Source: Microcaldota archaeon
Lineage (GTDB): Archaea; Iainarchaeota; Iainarchaeia; JAADDC01
Assembly: GCA_027043825.1 (NCBI GenBank)
Contig: JALUER010000073.1
Coordinates: 1-9,395 of the forward strand
Reading direction: 5' to 3'
DNA: 9,395 nucleotides
This document shows, piece after piece, positions 1-5,774 of this stretch (position 1 is its first letter; each line of letters opens with the position of its first letter). The position numbers were made by a program, and so were the translations under genes. The notes beneath the pieces are model-generated. The model saw only the letters and a program-made list of their open reading frames with translations, did not search any database and was not told where the DNA came from.

Positions 1-446
1 CCAAGCATGTGGTCTGGGTGAACAACAGCCAGCAGAGGGACAAGGTGATGGAAGGGCCCGCCGTGGTGGTGACCACAGCCGGTATGCTCCAGGGAGGGCC
101 CGTCCTCCACTACCTACTCCGGGTGAAGGACGACCCCAAGTCTGCGGTGCTCTTCACGGGTTACCAGACGAAGGACTCGCCGGGCAGGAAGCTCTTGGAG
201 GAGCGGATTCTCGTTGTGGATGAGTACGAGTTCCCCGTGAAGCTGCAGATCGACTACTTCGACTTCTCGGCCCACGCCGGGCGGAGCGACCTCTTCAAGA
301 TGGTGGAGGCTGTGGACCCGGAGGTTCTGGTAGCCGTCCACGGAGATCCTGAGAACGTGGAGCTGCTCGCCAAGGAAGTGAAGGAAAGGTACGACATCGA
401 GACTTATGCACCCATAAACGGAGAGGTCGTGAGCCTGATCCTGTGA
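1..446 (+). CDS. Archaeal beta-CASP ribonuclease (aCPSF2-like), C-terminal part
   Basis: This is the 3' part of a metallo-beta-lactamase/beta-CASP nuclease gene. The frame is open from base 3 and the true start lies upstream of the window. The family comprises Zn-dependent cytosolic RNA-processing endo/exonucleases related to CPSF73 and RNase J. The visible part holds the end of the beta-CASP domain (TTAGMLQGGP followed by FTGYQ), then the DFSAHAGR segment carrying the motif B histidine and the AVHGDPE segment carrying the motif C histidine. Both are metal-ligand or catalytic positions in this family. No extra domain follows: the protein ends shortly after motif C, as in the short aCPSF2/RNase J-like archaeal proteins. 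The KH-containing aCPSF1 type has its extra domains at the N terminus, which is not visible here, so the subtype is tentative. The gene converges on the minus-strand cluster, with only two bases between the stop codons. Confidence 0.85.
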   Translation, partial: KHVVWVNNSQQRDKVMEGPAVVVTTAGMLQGGPVLHYLLRVKDDPKSAVLFTGYQTKDSPGRKLLEERILVVDEYEFPVKLQIDYFDFSAHAGRSDLFKMVEAVDPEVLVAVHGDPENVELLAKEVKERYDIETYAPINGEVVSLIL

Positions 447-448
447 GC

Positions 449-838
449 TCACTCCCTTATCGCCAGGTACAGGAACAGGGCTATCCCAAGGTCGAAGAGG
501 TGGGCCACGGAGGATAGAAGCCATTTCTCAGGTGTGTTCATTGAGAGGTCCACGAAGAGTAGTGCGTTTCTGAGGGTGAGAAGGATCAGGGCAGCAAAGA
601 CGTAGAGATCTTTTATGCTTCCCCTCTGTAGGAGGATCCCCATCCCGAAGGCGAGGGCAAAAAGGCCGACTGCAACCGTGAGGCTGACCACGAGGATGTC
701 CAGGTACTTCTCGTAGAAGCCCTTAAACGCCCGGGCCTGTTCGTTGCTCACGAAGTTGGGGAGTGTCAACACCGACGACACGAAGAGGACGAGGAGCAAA
801 AGTCCCACAACGGTCCAGACCTCGGCCTCCATCTTCAC
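449..838 (-). CDS. Small four-helix membrane protein of unknown function
   Basis: This 129-aa protein is very hydrophobic, with four predicted membrane spans at about residues 7-27, 46-70, 76-98 and 106-127. I see no Cys, no conserved catalytic motif and no family I recognise. It is the last gene of the minus-strand cluster. The GTG start at 838 overlaps the TGA stop of the preceding gene in a GTGA junction, which suggests translational coupling. An in-frame ATG at 832 (two codons shorter) sits about 8 nt after a GGGTG element and is an equally good start. The stop lies two bases from the stop of the convergent ribonuclease gene. Function cannot be inferred beyond membrane location. The neighbouring 46-aa membrane protein and 162-aa soluble protein are the likely partners because of the tight coupling. 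Confidence 0.75.
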   Translation of the reverse strand: MKMEAEVWTVVGLLLLVLFVSSVLTLPNFVSNEQARAFKGFYEKYLDILVVSLTVAVGLFALAFGMGILLQRGSIKDLYVFAALILLTLRNALLFVDLSMNTPEKWLLSSVAHLFDLGIALFLYLAIRE

Positions 839-1323
839 TCCACCCTTATGAGGAAGTACTCGGGCCTCGTGGAGTGCCCGTGCTTTGGAGATATATACTC
901 CTTCACCCCTTTAAGCTTGAGCCTGTACTTCACCCTTTTTACCCTCACGATGCCTGGCCTGTGGACCTTCTCAAAGGAGAGCTCCAGTATACCGTTGCTT
1001 AGGCTGAACGTACCCTCTGCAATCAGTTCGTCGCCTTCCTCAGGATCGATCTCAATCTCTTCTATGGGTATGACCCCGTAACTACGGGCTAAGGTGTTTT
1101 CACCCCTGAAGAGCTTCTCATTCCATACAAATAGGGATATGGCCTCCTTTTCGTTTAGGACGAGCTTTACGTGATAGCCCCTTTCGCCCCCGTGGTGGAC
1201 GACCCTCATATAACCTTCCACCTTGAGCTTTTCCAGGTCTACCAGCTGCTTCTCCAGGGGCTGGTCGGTTTCACCCTTCATTCTCGGTCTATAGGGTATT
1301 ACGGGGTAATCCACTTCCCTCAC
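835..1323 (-). CDS. Soluble hypothetical protein, 162 aa, beta-rich C-terminal half
   Basis: I do not recognise this protein. It has no signal peptide or membrane span and no cysteine, and is rich in Glu, Lys and Arg, as expected for a cytosolic thermophile protein. Residues 20-40 look helical. Most of the rest alternates hydrophobic and charged residues, suggesting a beta-sheet or barrel-like domain. An acidic patch (EEIEIDPEEGDE) lies near residues 88-99 and a basic stretch (RVKRVKYRLKLKG) near 127-139. The GTG start overlaps the preceding microprotein stop in a GTGA junction, and a GGGGAGAT SD-like element sits 9 nt upstream (1333-1340), which supports this start over the internal ATG at codon 15. 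It sits between two small membrane proteins, so a peripheral role at the membrane is possible, but this is only context. Confidence 0.75.
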   Translation of the reverse strand: MREVDYPVIPYRPRMKGETDQPLEKQLVDLEKLKVEGYMRVVHHGGERGYHVKLVLNEKEAISLFVWNEKLFRGENTLARSYGVIPIEEIEIDPEEGDELIAEGTFSLSNGILELSFEKVHRPGIVRVKRVKYRLKLKGVKEYISPKHGHSTRPEYFLIRVE

Positions 1324-1460
1324 CCCAAGTTTATCTCCCCAGCTATGGTGGTGACGGCCGAGGTGGTGTTCAGTTGAAGGTGGAAGCCGGCCAGGTATGT
1401 GATGGCCCAGAGGACGAGAACGATGGCCAGGAGACCCAGCACCATCAACAGCACCCGCAT
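1320..1460 (-). CDS. 46-aa single-span membrane microprotein
   Basis: This short gene starts with ATG at 1460 and ends with TGA at 1320-1322. The product starts MRVLLMVLGLLAIVLVLW: one hydrophobic span at about residues 2-24 with a single Arg at the N-terminal end. A short polar tail of about 20 residues follows, containing one N-glycosylation sequon (NTT, residues 31-33). The positive-inside rule predicts a cytoplasmic N terminus and an outward-facing tail. It could be a small membrane subunit or a secreted peptide with an uncleaved signal. The stop overlaps the next gene's GTG start in a GTGA junction, and the frame fills what would otherwise be a gap in the cluster, so I regard it as a real gene. 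The SD-like GGATGAT (1464-1470) lies only three bases from the ATG. No family is recognised. Confidence 0.65.
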   Translation of the reverse strand: MRVLLMVLGLLAIVLVLWAITYLAGFHLQLNTTSAVTTIAGEINLG

Positions 1461-1495
1461 CTAATCATCCTTGTCACAAAGAAGATAAAAGGGGG
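1461..1495 (-). promoter_or_regulatory. Short T-rich spacer: possible terminator or internal promoter
   Basis: Directly after the stop of the large surface-protein gene, the minus strand reads five C residues followed by a T-rich stretch (TTTTATCTTCTTTG). U-rich tracts can terminate archaeal transcription. The same stretch contains TTTTATCT (1483-1490), centred about 27 nt upstream of the microprotein ATG, which is the expected distance for a leaderless transcript. Its upstream flank is C-rich, a poor match to the purine-rich BRE. Either reading would separate the last three genes from the long cluster. I cannot decide between them from sequence. Confidence 0.3.
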
Positions 1496-4429
1496 TCAGC
1501 GAAGAACCCTTAGGAAGACCAAGAACGCCACGAGGAAGGTAACGAGGAACAGTAGCCCGTTTTCTGCCATCTGCAGGGTTGCCATGGCCGTGGGCACGGA
1601 AACGCCGCCCTGCGTCTCCAGGTATACCTCTACGCTCTTTTCTGGTTCCTCAACCTTACCAATGTAGACTGCTCCTCCGGTTTCCTTCTTTTCCGTAGCT
1701 ATGGTGGCTGTGTGTGAGGGAGATTCTGTGGGAGCACTCTCTGGTGCTATGTCACCCACCTCAACGGAGCCCGTGTTCCCGCCTTCCCCACTGCTCCCAC
1801 TACTGCTGTTCACCACCACGGTGGCATACCTCGTGCTCGTGTTCCCGTACTCGTCCATGGCCCTGAAGAGGAGGGTATAGGAACCGGCGTCCTCGTAGGT
1901 GCAGGTGGCCTCTCCTGTCTGGGGGAGGGGCCCCTCCACCACCCCGTTGCCGCAGTCAAGGACGACATTCACCTCGCTCTCGTCCACCACGTTCCACTCG
2001 ACGGTAACAGACTCCCCTGCGTTTATCTCGGTGGGATGGACGTTGAAGTAGAGTATGTTGGGGGCATTCGTGTCGGTGGTATTCTCCTCCGGAGAGAGGA
2101 CCGTCACTGTGGCGGATGTATTGCTCTCGTTTCCGTAGGGATCCACGGCGTGGAGGGTTATGGTATAGACCCCGGCTGTCTGGTAGGTGTAGGTCAGACT
2201 GCCCGAAGCATTCACGTCCACTTCGTTCCCGTCACCCAAGTCGATGGTCACGTTGACCCCGCTCTCGTCTACAACGTTCCACTCGAGGGTGACCGGCTCT
2301 CCAACGTTCACTTCTGACGGGCTTACCACGAATTCCACGACGGCGGGGGCGTTCGTGTCGGTCGGAACGGGCTCTCCTGAGACGATGACGTTCCATAACA
2401 GGTAGTTGTTGTAGAGGTAGAGGTCGTCGGTGTTTTGCACCCTGTAGATCAGGGTGTACTCACCTGGCTCAGTGAAGGTATAGACTACTTCTATGTTCTT
2501 CTCCCCTGGACAGCGGTCCAAGGTGCCGACCCCTTCATCGTGGTAGACGAGGCTGTTGTTTTGGTCGCCGATGGTGAGCTCGTAGCCATAGGAGACTTCT
2601 TCCAACTCGTTGGCGTCGGTACTACAGGTGAGCCTGAGGACGGCCCTGTAGGGCTTCCCCACGTTCACTTCCTCGGGCGCCTCCGCGAGGTGGATACCCA
2701 GGTCCACCACCGGTGAGACTGCCCGGAAGGTGAGCGCGTGGCTGTTGTTGGAGGGGTTAATGTCGTTCCTCTCTGTGGGGGTGATGGACACCTCCACCCT
2801 GTAGTTTGCCTCTTCGGTAGGTGTGAAGGGAACCGTCCAGTGGGAGGTAGACCCGCAGGGAACCGTTACTGCGTTCCTCTCCTCCTGGAGTACTACGGAT
2901 CCATCCTTTAGTATCCTCATCTCCAGCCGGGCGGTCGTCGGGGTCCTGCAGTCCTTTGCCCCGTAGACCGCCGTGATGTTTATCTCTCTATCGAGGGGCA
3001 CCTTTCCGTCGGGGAAGGGAAGCGAGAGCAGCTTTACCCAGAGGTCTACGTTCCTTTCCTCAGGAGCTGGGGCCGCCCTGATGGTGAGCCTTTCCCTGTT
3101 GTTGAGCACGTTCACGTCGTAGATGTGGGGAGAGTAGGCTTCCAGCCAGGTAGTGTAGGGACCCGTGACAGTGTAGCTCCACTCCTTCTCTTCACCGCAG
3201 TTCAGCTCCACGGTCCACAGGGAGCAGTCGTTTTGGACTGTTATCTCATAGGGCCCTCCGGAGCAGTTCCTGAGTCCCACGACCTGGTGGATCCTCGTGC
3301 TCTCACCGGGCACCAGGGCCTCCTTGTCGGCCCATAGACGCACGTAGATGTCCGCCGACGGGACGTTCTCCCCTACTCTCACGGTGAAGGTGTAGGTGTT
3401 GTTGGACTCGTCGGTGTCGTTGACCTTGTCGGAGCTGATGACGGTCTTGAACACCCTATTCCCTGGCTGGGGAAATGTTAGTGGGTCGAACGAGGCACCC
3501 CACTCGTCACTATACCCGCAGCCCAAGACCTTCTCTCCGCTCCAGAGCACCTTCCCGAACTCGTCCACTATCTTTAGGTCCACTTTTACTCCCGTCCCGT
3601 TGGAAGAGCACTCCATCCCTCCCGATAGCGTTCCCTTCACGACGCCGTTTGCTTCCTCAGGGAACTCCGCTTGGATCCAGAGATCCGCCGGGACGGGGGA
3701 CGACGGTTCCCTGAAGTAGACGATCTTTATGGTGCCCGCGTCGTCAGAGGGGTTGACGACCGTTACCCCCGGGCCAGGTTCTATGCTGATGGGTATGCCG
3801 TAGACCCCGCTGGTGCCACTGGGGTACTGCGGGGGTATGTAGGGGCTTTCAGAGAAGTGAAAACCGCAGGGAGACGTGCAGTAGTTGTCGTTCGGGTTAA
3901 CGCACCTCGAAGCTCCGTTAATGCGTATTCTATAGGGGACCTCCCTGCCCCCGTTACAGTCGAGTGACCATCCGTAAGTGATCACCACTGTTTCCCCTGA
4001 GAGGGCGAGATACCGGAACCGGGGAATTAGCACGTGGAAGTCCACGGGGATGGGCTGGACGTTTACCTCCCACGTGTAGGATGCGACCCGGTTCTCGTCT
4101 CCATAGGGGAGGCTCTGGTCAAAGACCTTTAGCTGGATGACGGTTGACGCCTTCAGCCCGACGTTAACTTCGATGAGGGCAGAACCTCCACAGGGCACCT
4201 GTAGGTGAGAGGGTGTTGGGTTGTTCTGCCAGGCGATGCCCTCGCCTGAAAGGAACCAGAAGAGCGTGTGGTTGCCTTCACATCCACTGAGGGACACCTT
4301 GAGGGTGGCCTGGTAAGGTGTGTAGGCCACGGCCTCTCCGGGCACGGACAGCGGAGTGATCTGCAGGGTCGAGTAGACACTGGGAATGAGGAGGAGAAAT
4401 GCGAGCATACGCCACAGTCGCTTCATCAT
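1496..4429 (-). CDS. Cys-rich multidomain surface protein (CARDB-like and PKD-like modules, C-terminal anchor)
   Basis: This 977-aa exported protein is probably cell-surface anchored. An N-terminal signal peptide covers about residues 1-20 (basic MKR, hydrophobic core, cleavage near VYS). Six tandem beta-sandwich modules resembling CARDB adhesion-like domains follow at about 21-125, 128-240, 247-352, 357-452, 459-570 and 574-684. Two PKD-like modules cover about 691-778 and 787-874, each preceded by a TDTNAP linker. A Ser/Thr/Glu-rich stalk (875-953) leads to a C-terminal membrane helix (about 957-974) ending in Arg residues. There are 17 cysteines, largely in within-module pairs (50/80, 273/304, 494/525, 602/640, 826/843), and about 15 Asn-X-Ser/Thr sequons, so disulfides and N-glycosylation are likely. 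No enzyme motif is visible. Adhesion, S-layer-associated or structural roles are all possible. Tandem ATG codons begin the gene; the second, at 4426, is better spaced from AAGGTAGT. It lies 24 nt after a Cys-loop membrane protein gene. Confidence 0.88.
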   Translation of the reverse strand: MMKRLWRMLAFLLLIPSVYSTLQITPLSVPGEAVAYTPYQATLKVSLSGCEGNHTLFWFLSGEGIAWQNNPTPSHLQVPCGGSALIEVNVGLKASTVIQLKVFDQSLPYGDENRVASYTWEVNVQPIPVDFHVLIPRFRYLALSGETVVITYGWSLDCNGGREVPYRIRINGASRCVNPNDNYCTSPCGFHFSESPYIPPQYPSGTSGVYGIPISIEPGPGVTVVNPSDDAGTIKIVYFREPSSPVPADLWIQAEFPEEANGVVKGTLSGGMECSSNGTGVKVDLKIVDEFGKVLWSGEKVLGCGYSDEWGASFDPLTFPQPGNRVFKTVISSDKVNDTDESNNTYTFTVRVGENVPSADIYVRLWADKEALVPGESTRIHQVVGLRNCSGGPYEITVQNDCSLWTVELNCGEEKEWSYTVTGPYTTWLEAYSPHIYDVNVLNNRERLTIRAAPAPEERNVDLWVKLLSLPFPDGKVPLDREINITAVYGAKDCRTPTTARLEMRILKDGSVVLQEERNAVTVPCGSTSHWTVPFTPTEEANYRVEVSITPTERNDINPSNNSHALTFRAVSPVVDLGIHLAEAPEEVNVGKPYRAVLRLTCSTDANELEEVSYGYELTIGDQNNSLVYHDEGVGTLDRCPGEKNIEVVYTFTEPGEYTLIYRVQNTDDLYLYNNYLLWNVIVSGEPVPTDTNAPAVVEFVVSPSEVNVGEPVTLEWNVVDESGVNVTIDLGDGNEVDVNASGSLTYTYQTAGVYTITLHAVDPYGNESNTSATVTVLSPEENTTDTNAPNILYFNVHPTEINAGESVTVEWNVVDESEVNVVLDCGNGVVEGPLPQTGEATCTYEDAGSYTLLFRAMDEYGNTSTRYATVVVNSSSGSSGEGGNTGSVEVGDIAPESAPTESPSHTATIATEKKETGGAVYIGKVEEPEKSVEVYLETQGGVSVPTAMATLQMAENGLLFLVTFLVAFLVFLRVLR

Positions 4430-4453
4430 TTACTACCTTATGCGGGTAACAGG

Positions 4454-4711
4454 TTAAAAGCGGAGGGGGAGAACCCCCTTTCTCCCGAGGTACCAGAGCA
4501 GAACTACTCCCCAGAAGACGGTGAGCTCTACCATGCACCGGACATCTCCAAGGTTGCAGGTGGTGCAGGAGTCACCCCAGGTTGCGCAGTGGTATGCAAA
4601 GAGGATGAGAAGGGCTATCAATGCGGCCGCATCCCACTTGCGTAGTGTAACGACCGCTATTGCCCCTACGAGGACCAATATGGCCGCGTGGAACAGGAAC
4701 ACCGGGTCCAT
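4454..4711 (-). CDS. Small membrane protein with a symmetric four-cysteine outer loop
   Basis: This 85-aa protein has three predicted spans, at about residues 3-20, 26-40 and 62-76. The Arg-Lys turn between spans 1 and 2 and the Arg/Lys C terminus predict that the loop between spans 2 and 3 faces outside. That loop carries four cysteines spaced C-X6-C-X2-C-X6-C (centre CTTC), suggesting a redox-active or disulfide-bonded centre or a metal site. I do not recognise a family. The strong SD GGAGGTG (4721-4727) fixes the start: ATG at 4711 or GTG at 4714. A further upstream GTG at 4723 is part of the SD itself. The gene overlaps the stop of the CcdA-like gene (TGATG, or GTGA with the alternative start) and precedes the Cys-rich surface-protein gene, so a role in extracytoplasmic thiol chemistry is the likeliest inference. 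Confidence 0.8.
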   Translation of the reverse strand: MDPVFLFHAAILVLVGAIAVVTLRKWDAAALIALLILFAYHCATWGDSCTTCNLGDVRCMVELTVFWGVVLLWYLGRKGVLPLRF

Positions 4712-5295
4712 CACGGTATCCACCTCCAGGATGAGCCTGCAAGGTATGCCAGGTAGAAGCTCGTCACCACGAGGAGGAGCACCGAGAGACGCTCCAGGAG
4801 AGCCGCGTGCTTCATCAGGGAGGAAGTGCTCCTCAGTAACAGGGCTATCACGGTAAGGGGAGTAACAATACCGAGACTGAAGAGCAATGCGTTTAGCACG
4901 GCGTCGAAATAGGTGAAGGAGGATGCGGCCGTGGCCACCACGAAACCTATGGAACAGGGGGACAGGGCTATTCCATAGAGCCCCCCGAGGGACGGCACGT
5001 TAATGGGCTTCCCCATGTAGATACCTGCTGCCAGTGTGAAGGTGAGCAGGGCCGCCAGGAGGAGCAGGAAGGGCTGGATCTCTTGGAACAGGCTATATAT
5101 CGAAGCAACTGAGAGGTTAAAGAGGCTGAACAGGACGAACTGGGCAAGGAAGAACGATAGGAGAAACCGCCACTTGTTGAAACTGGGGTCGGATACCTTG
5201 GCGGCCAGTACAGAGAGAACTGGAAGGGTACAGCCGCCAAGCGACGCGAAAAACCCGTTCACGTAACTCCACAGGTTAATGTTTCCACCCCGCAC
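4711..5295 (-). CDS. CcdA/DsbD-family transmembrane thiol-disulfide transporter
   Basis: This 194-aa polytopic membrane protein has about six hydrophobic spans. Its only two cysteines lie where CcdA-type proteins place their redox pair: C22 in a GGCTLP motif in span 1 and C114 in an LSPCSIGF motif in span 4. In the family this pair accepts electrons from a cytosolic thioredoxin and passes them to an outward-facing thioredoxin-like protein. The length matches short CcdA proteins. The GTG start at 5295 follows AAGGAG and leaves a typical length ahead of the first cysteine, but overlaps the upstream gene by 37 nt. An in-frame GTG at 5262 would give a 4-nt GTGA overlap and a shorter first span. 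It directly follows the thioredoxin-like gene, the usual CcdA partner. No cytochrome c maturation gene or haem-binding CXXCH protein is present, so a general thiol role is favoured. Confidence 0.82.
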   Translation of the reverse strand: MRGGNINLWSYVNGFFASLGGCTLPVLSVLAAKVSDPSFNKWRFLLSFFLAQFVLFSLFNLSVASIYSLFQEIQPFLLLLAALLTFTLAAGIYMGKPINVPSLGGLYGIALSPCSIGFVVATAASSFTYFDAVLNALLFSLGIVTPLTVIALLLRSTSSLMKHAALLERLSVLLLVVTSFYLAYLAGSSWRWIP

Positions 5296-5672
5296 GCTGC
5301 TCCTTCCGTCACGCTCGCAGATCCTTTTTCATACACCTCCACTATGGTATCGTAGTCCTGCTCGCCCACCAGTTTGACGCCAGAGGGAAGTATGACGATG
5401 GTAGGGGTGGCAGTAACCCCGAAGGAAGATGCCACGTCAGGCCTCTCGAGGGCGTTTATGGCATAGACTGGGTAGCCTTCTTCCACGAGCCGCTTTATTA
5501 CGGGTATCTCCGCAATGCAGTGGGGGCATGAAGGTTGGTAAAAGATGAGTATGCCCTTATCGGGCACCTCTGACGGCAGCGTGGTGTAGAAGAGTATGGA
5601 GTTCTGCAGACCGTAGGCAAAGGAGCCTATCAAGCCCAGGAAGGCCAGCACGAGCACCCACCTTGGACCCAT
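5259..5672 (-). CDS. Membrane-anchored thioredoxin-like protein (TlpA/ResA-like role), CPHC active site
   Basis: This 137-aa protein has an N-terminal signal anchor (about residues 5-22) and an extracytoplasmic thioredoxin fold. The active site CPHC is at residues 49-52 after the strand ILIFYQPS, and the cis-proline is in TATPT (P90). CPHC is the dipeptide pattern of DsbA-like oxidases and several archaeal thioredoxins, so direction cannot be read from it. An unusual extension adds a second pair, C127 and C134 (CGVETLTC), just before the C terminus. It is the first gene of the minus-strand cluster, ahead of the CcdA-like transporter that would keep it reduced. The reading frame stays open far upstream, but that extension is antisense to the divergent gene and spans the TATA box. 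ATG 5672 places Arg before the membrane span. A GTG at 5696, close to the predicted transcript start, is an alternative leaderless start. No clear SD precedes ATG 5672. Confidence 0.82.
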   Translation of the reverse strand: MGPRWVLVLAFLGLIGSFAYGLQNSILFYTTLPSEVPDKGILIFYQPSCPHCIAEIPVIKRLVEEGYPVYAINALERPDVASSFGVTATPTIVILPSGVKLVGEQDYDTIVEVYEKGSASVTEGAACGVETLTCGVT

Positions 5673-5710
5673 GGTGGTGTCTACAGAGAAGTCCACGGAA
5701 ATCCATTGCC

Positions 5711-5727
5711 GGGAAAAGGTTATATAA
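5711..5727 (+). promoter_or_regulatory. Divergent promoter with palindromic TATA box
   Basis: The self-complementary TTATATAA (5720-5727) lies between the divergent genes. On the + strand it is preceded by GGGAAAAGG (5711-5719), a purine-rich BRE-like element, so rightward transcription should be stronger, starting near 5748-5752. Leftward transcription would start near 5697, but its BRE position (CCTGG) is poor. No other AT-rich TATA candidate is visible between the two start codons, so this box probably serves both the putative regulator gene and the thiol-redox cluster. GTG codons lie near both predicted start sites (5748 rightward, 5696 leftward), so leaderless initiation is possible on either side. 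Confidence 0.6.
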
Positions 5728-5774
5728 CCAGGGCCCCTTCTCTCTGGGTGACTGAGGGAGGGGAACTCCATCCG

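Noticed and set aside
1955..2380. DNA repeat suggesting a mobile or CRISPR-like element
   Set aside because: The similarity comes from two diverged PKD modules and their shared TDTNAP linkers inside the surface protein. There are no regular short repeats with spacers.
4278..4538. Open frames overlapping the start of the surface protein (4153-4380, 4278-4538 minus and 4268-4645 plus)
   Set aside because: They overlap genes with a clear signal peptide and clear membrane segments, and their translations are low-complexity Arg/Pro/Ser-rich, typical of shadows.
4711..5672. Cytochrome c maturation system (ccd/res type)
   Set aside because: The CcdA-like and thioredoxin-like proteins fit, but there is no haem-lyase (CcmF/ResB-like) gene and no CXXCH protein in the window, so I did not assign that pathway.
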